Assembly: GCA_029863105.1 (NCBI GenBank)
Contig: JAOTWC010000012.1
Coordinates: 1-14,128, forward strand
Length of the DNA stretch: 14,128 nucleotides
From: Gemmatimonadota bacterium
GTDB taxonomy: Bacteria; Gemmatimonadota; Gemmatimonadetes; Palauibacterales; Palauibacteraceae
Reading direction: 5' to 3'
Part shown: piece after piece, positions 5,045-12,662 of the stretch
How positions within the stretch are numbered: position 1 is the first letter of the stretch
Layout: every line of letters starts with the position of its first letter
Position numbers and translations under genes: made by a program
The notes under the pieces: generated by a model
Seen by the model: only the letters and a program-made list of their open reading frames with translations
The model's database searches: none
What the model was told of the DNA's origin: nothing

Positions 5045-7230
5045 GAAGCCTCGCGCGCCGCGAGGCCGTCGTGTTCCGCCATCAGCCGCTCAGGCGTAAG
5101 CGGAATCGCCACCGCAGGGACTCCGAGCGCGTGGGCCACGGCATTCGCGATCGCCGGTCCGGGGCCGTCCATCGGCAGCTCGCCGATTCCCTTGGCGCCC
5201 TGGGCGCCGTGCGAGTAGGGTGTTTCGAGAAACTCCACCCGAATCGGTGGCAGATCGTCGCTGGTGGGAATGATGTAGTTGGTGAGCTGGCAATTCTGCA
5301 TCGCTCCGTCCCGCCAGCTGAAGTCCTCCAGCAGCGCCCAGCCGATCCCCTGGGCCACGCCTCCCTGGATCTGCCCGGTGGCCAGCGTCTGATTCAACAC
5401 GCGGCCGATCTCCTGCACGGCGACAAAGTCCGTGACGCGCGTGGAGTAGGTCTTCAGATCAACCTCGACTTCCGCCACGTAGGCGGCCCAGGCAAACGCT
5501 CCGTAGGCATCACCTCGATAGGTCTCCTCGTCCCACTCGACATGCGACGGCTGCAGGTAGGTGGCCTCGCCGACGAGTTCCTCCTGACCCGGCGCCGCAT
5601 ACCAGGTACGAATCGCCTCGGCGACCGCGTCACCCCGGGCGGCGTCGGTCAGACCCAGCCGTCGTCGCAGGTCGTCGCACGCCTGCTCGACGAGGTATCC
5701 CACTACCATCGCCGTGCGGGACGCGACAGATGGTCCGCTGTCCGGCACTCGATGCGTATCGGGCTGCGCCACTTCCACCGTATCCGGATCCAGGCCGAGT
5801 CTCTCCGCAGCGAGCTGCGTGAAGATCGTCGTCGTGCCCTGGCCCATTTCCACGCTGGCGGCCCGTACTTCCACGCCCCCTCTCGGAGTAGCTGCGACGT
5901 GCACCACGGACTGCAGCATCACCTCCCCGTTTCCCGTGAACCCGGCACCGTGGTGGAACACGGCCAGGCCGAGTCCGCGCTTCGCCAGCGGATGGGATTC
6001 GTTATGCCGTCTGATCTGTTCACGGCGCGTACCCCACCGGCAGGCGGCCAGGGCGGTATCCAGAACTTCGAGCCTGTCCGCCCCATCGCTGATCGTTTGT
6101 GACGTACCCGTTTGCTGGCCGTCGCGGATCAGGTTGACCCGGCGGAACGCCGCCGGATCCATTGCGAGTCGGGCCGCGACGACGTCCATATGCCGCTCGA
6201 GGCCGAAGAACGCCTGGGGAGCCCCAAACCCGCGAAACGCTCCGAACGGAGCGGAGTTCGTGAGCATGGCCCGCCCGTCGATCCGGACCGCATCACAGGC
6301 GTACGGGCCGCCGGCGTGAATCACGGCCCGGCTCAGCACGACGGGCGACAGCGTGACGTAGGCTCCGCCATCCAGGACGATCTCGATATCCTGTGCCAGC
6401 AACCGGCCGTCGCTGTCCACGCCGGTCCGATGCCGCACGCGCGACGGATGCCGCTTCGTCGTGACGGCCAGGTCCTCCCAGCGATCGTAGATCAGCTTGA
6501 CCGGGCGTCCCGACTTCAGCGACAGCAGGGCGGCATGAGCGGCGATCATCGACGGATACTCCTCCTTGCCTCCGAACCCGCCGCCGGTGGCCGTCTGGAT
6601 CACCCGGATGCCTGCTTCATCGCGGTCCAGCAGCGGCACGAGCGCCTTGACCACGTAATAAGGGCACTGCATCGATCCCTGGATCACGAGCACGTCGCCG
6701 TCGACATGGGCCCGCATGCCCTGTGTCTCGAGGTATACGTGCTCCTGCGATCCGGTGAAGTACTCGCCTTCGACCACGATGGGTGCGGCGGCGAGCGCCG
6801 CCTCGATGTCGCCCTTTTCGATCAGGATGTGCTTGAGGACGTTGTCCGTTCCGTGCTGGATGCCGCCGGCCTCCGGAACCGCGCAGAAATCGAGTACCGG
6901 AGCTTCCAGCTCCACGCGCACGGTGACCAGCGCCGCGGCCCGGCGCACGATGTCCCGAGACGGATGGGCCAGCAACACGACGGGTTCGTGAACGTGCCGC
7001 ACGTATCCGTCGGCCAGGGCAGGCTGGTCATACTCCATGAGGAACACCGCATTGCGACCGGGGATGTCGTCGGCCGTGACGATGACGAACTCCGACCAGT
7101 CGATGGAAGGGTCGAACTCGACGGCGGTGATCCGGCCGCGCGGTGACGGACTGCGGACCGTGGCCCCCCACAGGTGGTCGGCCGATGGCAGGTCGTCCAC
7201 GTAGAGCTCGCGACCCGTGAGTTTGGCCAT
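5041..7230 (-). CDS. xdhA: Xanthine dehydrogenase-type molybdopterin-binding catalytic subunit
   Basis: The catalytic large subunit has 729 residues from ATG 7230, or 735 from CTG 7248. Key motifs are GGGFGGKE (216-223), AFRGFGAPQ (331-339), EMGQG (461-465), GQIQGGVAQGIG (619-630) and GAKGIGELP (678-686). By homology to bovine xanthine oxidase, E223 matches Glu802, R333 matches Arg880 and E684 matches the catalytic Glu1261. Keeping both Glu802 and Arg880 equivalents favours a purine substrate over CO or aldehydes, and the divergent guanine deaminase agrees. The family N-terminus normally includes a few residues before the AKLTGRELYVDD block, and in-frame codons there (KRREG) fit, supporting the CTG start. 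It is first in a coupled operon with the [2Fe-2S] and FAD subunits. Confidence 0.92.
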   Translation of the reverse strand: MAKLTGRELYVDDLPSADHLWGATVRSPSPRGRITAVEFDPSIDWSEFVIVTADDIPGRNAVFLMEYDQPALADGYVRHVHEPVVLLAHPSRDIVRRAAALVTVRVELEAPVLDFCAVPEAGGIQHGTDNVLKHILIEKGDIEAALAAAPIVVEGEYFTGSQEHVYLETQGMRAHVDGDVLVIQGSMQCPYYVVKALVPLLDRDEAGIRVIQTATGGGFGGKEEYPSMIAAHAALLSLKSGRPVKLIYDRWEDLAVTTKRHPSRVRHRTGVDSDGRLLAQDIEIVLDGGAYVTLSPVVLSRAVIHAGGPYACDAVRIDGRAMLTNSAPFGAFRGFGAPQAFFGLERHMDVVAARLAMDPAAFRRVNLIRDGQQTGTSQTISDGADRLEVLDTALAACRWGTRREQIRRHNESHPLAKRGLGLAVFHHGAGFTGNGEVMLQSVVHVAATPRGGVEVRAASVEMGQGTTTIFTQLAAERLGLDPDTVEVAQPDTHRVPDSGPSVASRTAMVVGYLVEQACDDLRRRLGLTDAARGDAVAEAIRTWYAAPGQEELVGEATYLQPSHVEWDEETYRGDAYGAFAWAAYVAEVEVDLKTYSTRVTDFVAVQEIGRVLNQTLATGQIQGGVAQGIGWALLEDFSWRDGAMQNCQLTNYIIPTSDDLPPIRVEFLETPYSHGAQGAKGIGELPMDGPGPAIANAVAHALGVPAVAIPLTPERLMAEHDGLAAREAS

Positions 7231-7245
7231 GCCTTCGCGACGCTT

Positions 7246-7260
7246 CAGGTCCGCCTCCTT
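7246..7260 (-). promoter_or_regulatory. Strong Shine-Dalgarno with CTG start for xdhA
   Basis: AAGGAGG (7260-7254) is 5 nt upstream of an in-frame CTG (7248-7246), but 23 nt from the ATG at 7230, which is too far. No ATG, GTG or TTG occurs in frame between the upstream stop and 7230. CTG is thus the start best placed for this ribosome-binding site. Confidence 0.55.
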
Positions 7261-7455
7261 GCCTGCCCCCGAGGGCTGAAGTCCGGCTTCCGGGCGCGTT
7301 CGCGAAACCTGCCGCCTCGTTCAGCCACCGGCAACGTCGCGGGGCTCGCCAGCTTCTGGCCTCTCCACGGCGTACAGCGCTACAAACTCGACGCACCCCC
7401 CCCGGAAATCTGCTCCGGCTTGTCGGTTCCCGGTGCTGCCACCAATGTACGCCCC

Positions 7456-7938
7456 ATGAGCCACGACCGGGATGCGGCGCAGTTTCTGACCCAGGCGATC
7501 ATGTTGGCCCGCGAGAACGTGGAGAGCGGCGCCGGCGGCCCGTTCGGCGCGGTGGTCGTGAAGAACGGCGAGGTGATCGCGACCGGAACGAATCTCGTAA
7601 CGGCGTCAGACGATCCGACGGCGCACGCAGAAGTCGTGGCGATTCGGAATGCCTGCGAATCGCTGGGCACCTTCCAGCTGGACGGGTGCGAGATCTACTG
7701 CAGTTGCGAGCCCTGTCCGATGTGCCTCGGCGCAATCTACTGGGCGCGCCCCGTGCGCGTCGTGTTCGCGAGCACGGCCCATGACGCGGCCGATGCCGGA
7801 TTCGACGACAGCTTTATCTATGATGAAGTCCGCCGCCCGCGCGATCGCCGCCGGCTGCCGTTGGAGCAGCTCCGCGTGCCGCAGGCCGGCGAGGAGTTCA
7901 TCGCCTGGATGGAGAACGAGGACCGGATCGAGTACTGA
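7456..7938 (+). CDS. guaD: Guanine deaminase (cytidine-deaminase fold)
   Basis: The product has 160 residues. It hydrolyses guanine to xanthine plus ammonia in the cytoplasm, feeding the divergent xanthine dehydrogenase. The zinc site is complete: HAE (H57, E59) and PCPMC (C87, C90). The sequence closely follows Bacillus GuaD rather than TadA: GGPFGAVVVKNGEVIATGTN, SDDPTAHAEVVAIRNACESL, CEPCPMCLGAIYWARP, AGFDDSFIYDEV, and the C-terminal EY. ATG 7456 matches the usual GuaD length and N-terminus. No Shine-Dalgarno precedes it; a four-codon out-of-frame ORF from ATG 7445 (MYAP) overlaps the start and is probably chance. The 207-bp divergent gap to xdhA contains eight consecutive C (7396-7403) and no promoter I can call. 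It is convergent with the next gene, 3 nt between stops. Confidence 0.93.
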   Translation: MSHDRDAAQFLTQAIMLARENVESGAGGPFGAVVVKNGEVIATGTNLVTASDDPTAHAEVVAIRNACESLGTFQLDGCEIYCSCEPCPMCLGAIYWARPVRVVFASTAHDAADAGFDDSFIYDEVRRPRDRRRLPLEQLRVPQAGEEFIAWMENEDRIEY

Positions 7939-7941
7939 CCG

Positions 7942-8337
7942 TCAGCGGCGGCCGAACAACCGGACCACGGCCCTCCTGCCCCCCATCGTCCTCGCATCGT
8001 ACCAGAATTCGACGGCTCGAATGACCCGGTCTCCGCCATCCAGGTCTATGCTCCGGGTCTCGCCGCCAGCTCGAATCGTCGTCCGGATCGGGATTTCCTG
8101 CCGCGTGCCGTTCCCGAAAATGACCAGGACGCGGTGGAAGTCGACTGCCGTTCGGTCCACCGTCAGCTTGATGCGATCGAACTCCCCGGCCCGTGCCCCG
8201 ATGTCGATCCGATCATGGTCGATTCGGTCGGTCACCGTGCGTTCACCCAGCCGGACCCAGCCCGATCCGTGCACCGGTCCCGACGCGCAGGCGCCCGTCG
8301 CCAGGAACAAACATACCGCCAGCAGTTTCGTGTTCAC
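7942..8337 (-). CDS. Small predicted lipoprotein, unknown function
   Basis: The product has 131 residues. GTG 8337 was chosen because GGAGG lies 6 nt upstream and a signal peptide starts there: MNTKLLAVCLFLATGAC, with a lipobox-like TGAC ending at C17. The mature part is probably all beta strand: WVRLGERTVTDRIDHDRIDI, FDRIKLTVDRTAVDF, VLVIFGNGTRQEIPIRTTI, IDLDGGDRVIRAVEFWYD, ending LFGRR. It resembles DUF2541-like small envelope proteins from memory, but I am not sure of the family. It is likely anchored to a membrane facing the periplasm. It is transcribed divergently from the ABC-F gene across a 114-bp gap. Confidence 0.75.
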   Translation of the reverse strand: MNTKLLAVCLFLATGACASGPVHGSGWVRLGERTVTDRIDHDRIDIGARAGEFDRIKLTVDRTAVDFHRVLVIFGNGTRQEIPIRTTIRAGGETRSIDLDGGDRVIRAVEFWYDARTMGGRRAVVRLFGRR

Positions 8338-8440
8338 GATGTGCCTCCGGATCTTCGTGGTTCGCTCCCCCTGTATTCGGGAAACAGACGCCCGGAGTGG
8401 CGATCCGGTCACACCAGGCGCGGCTCACACGCCCGGCCTG

Positions 8441-8451
8441 TATCATCCCGG
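8441..8451 (+). promoter_or_regulatory. Possible -10 box giving a leaderless ABC-F mRNA
   Basis: TATCAT (8441-8446) sits 5 nt before the ATG at 8452, the spacing expected if transcription starts at the A of ATG. There is no Shine-Dalgarno and no good -35 box. Confidence 0.35.
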
Positions 8452-10374
8452 ATGATTTCCGTTTCCGGCCTCGCCAAGTCGTTCGGCGTCCAGACCCTGT
8501 TCGAGAACGCCACGTTCCAGCTCAACGCGGGATCGTGCTATGGACTCGTCGGCGCGAATGGCTCGGGGAAGACGACCCTGCTCAACATCCTCGCCGGAGA
8601 GGAGGACCCGACCGCCGGGTCGGTGTCGATCCCGAAGAAGCTCCGTCTCGGCGTACTGCGCCAGGACCAGTTCCTGTACGAAACCCAACAGGTGCTCGAA
8701 GTCGCGATGATGGGGCATCGCGAGTTGTGGGAGGCGATGGCGGCCAAAGAGCGGCTGCTGGAGGCCCCGGCGGAGGAGTTCGACGCCCATCGGTTTGCCG
8801 AGCTGGAGGAGACGATTCAGCGGCACGACGGGTACAGTGCGGAGGCTCGGGCGGCCGAAATCCTCGAGGGTCTCGGGTTTCCGACCGAAGTGCATCGCCA
8901 CCCTTTGTCCACACTATCGGGCGGGTTCAAGCTGCGGGTCCTGCTCGCTCAGACCCTGGCCGGCTCACCGGACGTGCTTCTGCTCGACGAGCCGACGAAC
9001 CACCTCGACATCCTGTCCATCCGCTGGCTGGAGAAGTTCCTCGCGAAATTCCCGGGTCCCATCGTCGTCATCTCCCATGACCACCGGTTCCTGGACAACG
9101 TCTCCTCGCACATTCTCGACGTCGATTACGAGACGGTCACCCTGTACCACGGCGACTACGCGCACTTCCAGCGAGCGAAGGTCGAGGAGCGGGAGCGGCG
9201 CGAGAAGGAAATCACGGAACGGGAGCGAGAGATTACGCACCACCAGCAGTTCGTCGATCGGTTCCGGGCGAAGGCAAGCAAGGCCAGGCAGGCTCAGAGC
9301 AAGCTCCGTCTGATAGAGAAGAAGGCGGACTCCCTCGAATCGCTGCCGCCCAGTTCTCGCCGTTATCCGCGGTTCCACTTCGAGCCGAGGAGGCCAAGTG
9401 GACGCGAGGTGCTCAAAGTCGACGCCGTCCGCAAGGCATTTGGTGACAACGAGGTTCTTCACGGTGTGAACCTGGAGCTTCGCCGGGGTGATCGACTGGC
9501 GATCATGGGACCGAACGGGATCGGCAAGTCCACGCTGCTGAAGATCGTGATGGGAGTCCTGCCGGCCGATGAAGGAACGGTGGAGTGGGGCTATGAAGCG
9601 CACCCCGGCTACTTCGCCCAGGATCATCATGAGCAGTTCGAGAGTCCCGCGTGGACGGCCGAAGAGTGGATCGCGGCATCGTGCCCTGGAAGCACGAAGG
9701 GTTTCATCAGGGGGGAGTTGGGACGGCTGCTGTTCTCGGGCGATGAGGCGGAGAAAAGCCTCGGCGCACTATCGGGAGGGGAAGCGGCGCGCCTCGTGTT
9801 CTGCCGCCTCGCGATCCAGAAGCCCAACGTGCTCGTACTCGACGAACCCACCAATCACCTGGACCTCGAGGCCATCGAAGCGCTCGTCGAAAGCCTGCGC
9901 TCGTACGATGGCACTCTCGTGTTCGTATCCCACGATCGCTGGTTCGTGTCTCGCCTCGCAACGCGCATCATCGAAATCAAACCGGACGGCATGTTTGATT
10001 TCGACGGCACCTACGAGCAGTACGTGCATGCCTGCGGAGACGACCACCTGGACGTGGACACGGTCGTCCTCAAGGCTCGGGTAAAGAAGCGCACAGTCCG
10101 CCAGGCCCAGAAGGCCGTCCGGGAGTCCGGCGACAAGGCGGCCGGCCCGAAGGCGCTGCGTCAGCGGCGCGAGCAGATCACGTCGGAGATCGAAGCCGGT
10201 GAGTCTCGGCTTCGTGATATCGATGCGGAGTTCTCCGATCCGAAGTTCTACGAACGCTCTTCGCCCGAAGCTGTCCGAATGCTGGAGGACGAGCGCGCCG
10301 CACTCGATTCCCGGCTGGCGGAGTTGATGGCCGAATGGGAGGCGGTGGAGGAGGAACTGGCGGACTACGCCTGA
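8452..10374 (+). CDS. ABC-F family ATPase, YbiT-like, with C-terminal coiled-coil extension
   Basis: The product has 640 residues and is a soluble twin-ATPase of the ribosome-associated ABC-F class (translation factors or resistance proteins; no membrane segments). Domain 1 has Walker A GANGSGKT (34-41), an arm-like insert (about 84-130: VAMMGHRELWEAM...DGYSAEARA), signature LSGGF (155-159) and LLLDEPTNHLD (176-186). The charged interdomain linker (about 233-295) contains HGDYAHFQRAK and FRAKASKARQAQSKLR, as expected for the P-site tRNA-contacting linker. Domain 2 has GPNGIGKS (353-360), LSGGE (440-444) and LVLDEPTNHLD (461-471). The core matches E. coli YbiT in layout and wording. Residues about 530-640 are an extra basic then acidic coiled coil, similar in kind to Uup-type tails. 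ATG 8452 begins directly at the ATPase fold (MISVSGLAKSFG). Confidence 0.92.
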   Translation: MISVSGLAKSFGVQTLFENATFQLNAGSCYGLVGANGSGKTTLLNILAGEEDPTAGSVSIPKKLRLGVLRQDQFLYETQQVLEVAMMGHRELWEAMAAKERLLEAPAEEFDAHRFAELEETIQRHDGYSAEARAAEILEGLGFPTEVHRHPLSTLSGGFKLRVLLAQTLAGSPDVLLLDEPTNHLDILSIRWLEKFLAKFPGPIVVISHDHRFLDNVSSHILDVDYETVTLYHGDYAHFQRAKVEERERREKEITEREREITHHQQFVDRFRAKASKARQAQSKLRLIEKKADSLESLPPSSRRYPRFHFEPRRPSGREVLKVDAVRKAFGDNEVLHGVNLELRRGDRLAIMGPNGIGKSTLLKIVMGVLPADEGTVEWGYEAHPGYFAQDHHEQFESPAWTAEEWIAASCPGSTKGFIRGELGRLLFSGDEAEKSLGALSGGEAARLVFCRLAIQKPNVLVLDEPTNHLDLEAIEALVESLRSYDGTLVFVSHDRWFVSRLATRIIEIKPDGMFDFDGTYEQYVHACGDDHLDVDTVVLKARVKKRTVRQAQKAVRESGDKAAGPKALRQRREQITSEIEAGESRLRDIDAEFSDPKFYERSSPEAVRMLEDERAALDSRLAELMAEWEAVEEELADYA

Positions 10375-10382
10375 GTCAGGCG
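10368..10382. repeat. 15-bp palindrome carrying both convergent stop codons
   Basis: CGCCTGA-G-TCAGGCG is a perfect palindrome around G10375. It contains the TGA of the ABC-F gene (10372-10374) and the TGA of the opposite gene (10378-10376). It could form a 6-bp hairpin with a 3-nt loop, but no T-run follows on either strand. Confidence 0.5.
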
Positions 10383-10795
10383 AGCCACCACACGGTGCCG
10401 AACAGCACAGCGAGCAAACCACACGCAACGATGCCCTGGGCAACACGGAACCGCGCGGACGTGGCCAGCAGAAGCAACATGCCCACGCCGTAGATCCCGG
10501 CCAGATCGCCGACCGCCGCCGCCGGATCCGCTGCCAGCCCAATCGCCACCCAGCCGACTGCCGCCGCCACCCACAGAAGTACCGAGAAATTCAGGCTGAA
10601 ATACTCCCGGAAGTCGAGAATCGACGCCTCGAATCCCATTACGCGGGTCTTCTGTGCGCGCATCGCCTTCGTGAGTTCGGCCATATCGGGATCGTGGCGC
10701 GCCGCCCGCGCTGCCTGCACGAAACCCAGGAAGTGTCCAAGCCCGAACCAGACCATGAGCACGAGCCCGACCGTGAACAGCGTCTGTGCGATCAT
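10376..10795 (-). CDS. Four-helix integral membrane protein, unknown function
   Basis: The product has 139 residues with four predicted membrane helices: about 3-26 (TLFTVGLVLMVWFGLGHFLGFV), 69-89, 96-113 and 118-138. The loop between the first two is about 40 residues and charged (ARAARHDPDMAELTKAMRAQKTRVMGFEASILDF). GLGHFLGF in helix 1 and a Met-rich charged loop recall small conserved membrane proteins of the LIC_13387 type, but this is memory only. ATG 10795 lies 13 nt after the upstream HmuY-like stop, so they are likely co-transcribed. It is convergent with the ABC-F gene. Confidence 0.7.
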   Translation of the reverse strand: MIAQTLFTVGLVLMVWFGLGHFLGFVQAARAARHDPDMAELTKAMRAQKTRVMGFEASILDFREYFSLNFSVLLWVAAAVGWVAIGLAADPAAAVGDLAGIYGVGMLLLLATSARFRVAQGIVACGLLAVLFGTVWWLA

Positions 10796-10808
10796 CCGTC
10801 GGCGTCAG

Positions 10809-11432
10809 TCATCGCAGTGCCCCCACGCGCCGGCTCCCGTCGCCCTGGTAGGCATACAAGATGGTCATGCAACCGGGTTCCGGTCCCGCACAATAATAGG
10901 ACAGCACCCTAAGCTTGGCGAAGCGCCCGTCGGCGGTACGCAGCGCGTAGGTGACCGGATCCGGTTCCAGCAGGTGGGAAAACAGGTCGTACGCGTACCA
11001 CGCGTCGAGCACGGCGTGAACCGTATCTCCGCCCGGCGTTACGATGCTTTGTGCATACCCTTCCGCCGGGACTTCCCGGACGTCCTCAAACGGGAGCTCC
11101 AGCCGAACTGCTCCCGCATGGCCCGAGAACCCAGGTCCTCCGTTGAGCATCAGGCGATGACGTTTCACACCCACATCCCAGGCGTCGTCCCCGGTCACGA
11201 CCCGACCGGTCGCAAGGTCGAAACGCGTCCATGCGTCTCCGCTCCGAGCGTCCAGAGTCACCGTGTCGGGGCCGGCGAGCCCCGCCGGGCGATCGCGGAT
11301 CTCGGGACTCGACAGCGAAAATACGGGCGGCTCCGGTCGGCGCAGCGAACTGACCACGATTGCGCTGATTGCGGCGACGAACACGACTCCGGTCGCCCAC
11401 AACCACAAGGGCGTGGACTGCGTTCGCTCCAC
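10809..11432 (-). CDS. Membrane-anchored HmuY-like protein
   Basis: The product has 207 residues. The N-terminal membrane anchor (about 9-30, LWLWATGVVFVAAISAIVVSSL) is followed by a short linker and a beta-rich domain. That domain carries HmuY-type features: WTRFDLATG, DDAWDVGVKRHRLMLNGG (82-99) and the tail YALRTADGRFAKLRVLSYY, then C181, EPGC188 and TILYAYQGDGSR. HmuY is known as a heme-binding protein, but many distant members have no shown heme role and I cannot see heme ligands with certainty. The two cysteines C181 and C188 could form a disulfide. The GTG start at 11432 overlaps the TAG of the upstream gene by one base (TAGTG), with AAGGGA just before it. A much longer in-frame extension to 11792 runs across the upstream gene and is rejected. 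Confidence 0.7.
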   Translation of the reverse strand: MERTQSTPLWLWATGVVFVAAISAIVVSSLRRPEPPVFSLSSPEIRDRPAGLAGPDTVTLDARSGDAWTRFDLATGRVVTGDDAWDVGVKRHRLMLNGGPGFSGHAGAVRLELPFEDVREVPAEGYAQSIVTPGGDTVHAVLDAWYAYDLFSHLLEPDPVTYALRTADGRFAKLRVLSYYCAGPEPGCMTILYAYQGDGSRRVGALR

Positions 11433-11635
11433 TACTTCCCTTTCCGGTGCAGGATGCGGTTGAGGTTTGCCAGGTAGACTCCGAGTCCCAGGGCAAACGC
11501 GGCGAAAATGAGCGCCAGGACGAGGTTGCCGGTTCCCGCGCCGTTCGAGTAGGCGGCGAACTCCCACCCGGAGTAGCCCAGGCAGAACAGAATCGCCGCC
11601 GAGATCAGGAATCTGTGAAATCCAATGATACCCAC
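11432..11635 (-). CDS. Small two-helix membrane protein, unknown function
   Basis: The product has 67 residues from GTG 11635, which has GGAGG 4 nt upstream. It has two hydrophobic segments (FLISAAILFCLGYSGWEFAAY and NLVLALIFAAFALGLGVYLANL) and a basic C-terminal tail (NRILHRKGK). A longer form from ATG 11695 (87 residues) has no Shine-Dalgarno but cannot be excluded. A TACATT (11702-11697) could serve as the -10 of this operon. It is the first gene of three on this strand and its stop overlaps the GTG of the HmuY-like gene, which suggests the two membrane proteins act together. Confidence 0.6.
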   Translation of the reverse strand: MGIIGFHRFLISAAILFCLGYSGWEFAAYSNGAGTGNLVLALIFAAFALGLGVYLANLNRILHRKGK

Positions 11636-11777
11636 GAGGCCTCCACGGAGACGGTCGAGTGGCTGCGCGACGAACCATGAGCCGTCGCTCGCCATGAATG
11701 TACGATCGCGCCGCGCCGCCCGGCGACCGTGCGGCTGTGCGTTTGCGAAACGATCCCGCGCGGAGAACTATTGGCCG

Positions 11778-12662
11778 ATGACCCTCAAGCACCGGACCTA
11801 CTCCGAAGTCACGGGCACGGATGCCTCGCGCATGGTAGATCAGGTCAACGCCCAGCAGTCGCGCGTTGCCGAGCGGCTGGCAGGCGTGAAGGCGTGCGTC
11901 GCCGTGATGAGCGGCAAGGGAGGCGTAGGGAAGAGTCTGACGACGGCGGCGATCGCCGCGGCCTGCGCGGCTCGCGGTCTGACGGTCGGCCTGCTCGACG
12001 CCGACCTGGTCGGACCGAGCGCGGCACGCATGTCGGGCGTGAACCCGACGGGCCTGGAGGTGGATGAATCGGGAGTGGATCCCGCGACGTCTCCGGCGGG
12101 AGTCCGCGTGATGTCGATGGATCTCCTGATCGAGGACGATACTCCGTTGGCCTGGCGGGAGCCCGGATCCGAGAGCTTCGTGTGGCGCGGTGCGCAGGAA
12201 CGTGGGGCGCTGAGGGAGTTCCTCGCCGACGTGCGGTGGGGCGAATTGGATCTGCTCCTCGTTGACCTGCCGCCGGGAACGCAGCGCCTGATCGACCTCG
12301 CCGAATTGCTGCCGTGTCTCGACGGTCTCGTCGTGATCACGATCCCGTCGGCGGCCTCCGAAGCCGCCGTATCGCGGTCAATGAGCCTTGCCGCCGAGAA
12401 GGGCATCCGGGTTCTGGGCGTCGTGGAGAACATGGCCGGATACGCGTGCGGCGACTGCGGAGAGGTCCGATCCCTGTTTCCGGGCGATGCCGGCCAGCGC
12501 CTCGCCGATCAGCACGATACGACTCTCCTCGGACGCATTCCGTTCGATCCCGACGCCGCGGGTCACGCGGATATGGGAGCGCTCGACCAGATGATGGACC
12601 ACACCGTGGCAGGGGCCGCGATCGAGGCCATCGTCGACAGGCTCCTGGAGGCGATTACGTGA
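11778..12662 (+). CDS. mrp: Mrp/NBP35-family Fe-S carrier P-loop ATPase
   Basis: The product has 294 residues and probably carries and delivers [4Fe-4S] clusters in the cytoplasm. It has a deviant Walker A SGKGGVGKS (45-53), LDADLVGPS (73-81), LLLVDLPPGT (159-168), and the family CxxC in ENMAGYACGDCG (C224, C227), which binds a bridging cluster in homodimers. No N-terminal MIP18 domain is present; the first 38 residues are polar and unlike it. ATG 11778 is chosen as the first start after the divergent promoter region; ATG 11832 is an alternative. Just upstream, TTGCGA (11743-11748) and ACTATT (11767-11772) may be a promoter giving a near-leaderless mRNA. It is first of four overlapping genes: its TGA overlaps the next GTG. 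Confidence 0.9.
   Translation: MTLKHRTYSEVTGTDASRMVDQVNAQQSRVAERLAGVKACVAVMSGKGGVGKSLTTAAIAAACAARGLTVGLLDADLVGPSAARMSGVNPTGLEVDESGVDPATSPAGVRVMSMDLLIEDDTPLAWREPGSESFVWRGAQERGALREFLADVRWGELDLLLVDLPPGTQRLIDLAELLPCLDGLVVITIPSAASEAAVSRSMSLAAEKGIRVLGVVENMAGYACGDCGEVRSLFPGDAGQRLADQHDTTLLGRIPFDPDAAGHADMGALDQMMDHTVAGAAIEAIVDRLLEAIT

Noticed and set aside
6112..7146. Long plus-strand frame opposite xdhA
   Set aside because: Low-complexity His/Arg/Asp composition, antisense to conserved molybdenum-subunit motifs.
7396..7403. Run of eight C upstream of guaD, a possible slippage tract
   Set aside because: It is intergenic, 52 bp from the ATG, with no clear promoter spacing to alter; a single short tract is weak evidence of phase variation.
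7445..7459. Four-codon ORF (MYAP) overlapping the guaD ATG
   Set aside because: No Shine-Dalgarno and too short to separate from chance.
10809..11792. Extended start for the HmuY-like gene at 11792
   Set aside because: The extension runs through the upstream two-helix gene in another frame and has shadow-like composition; the GTG at 11432 has a ribosome-binding site and a membrane anchor right after it.
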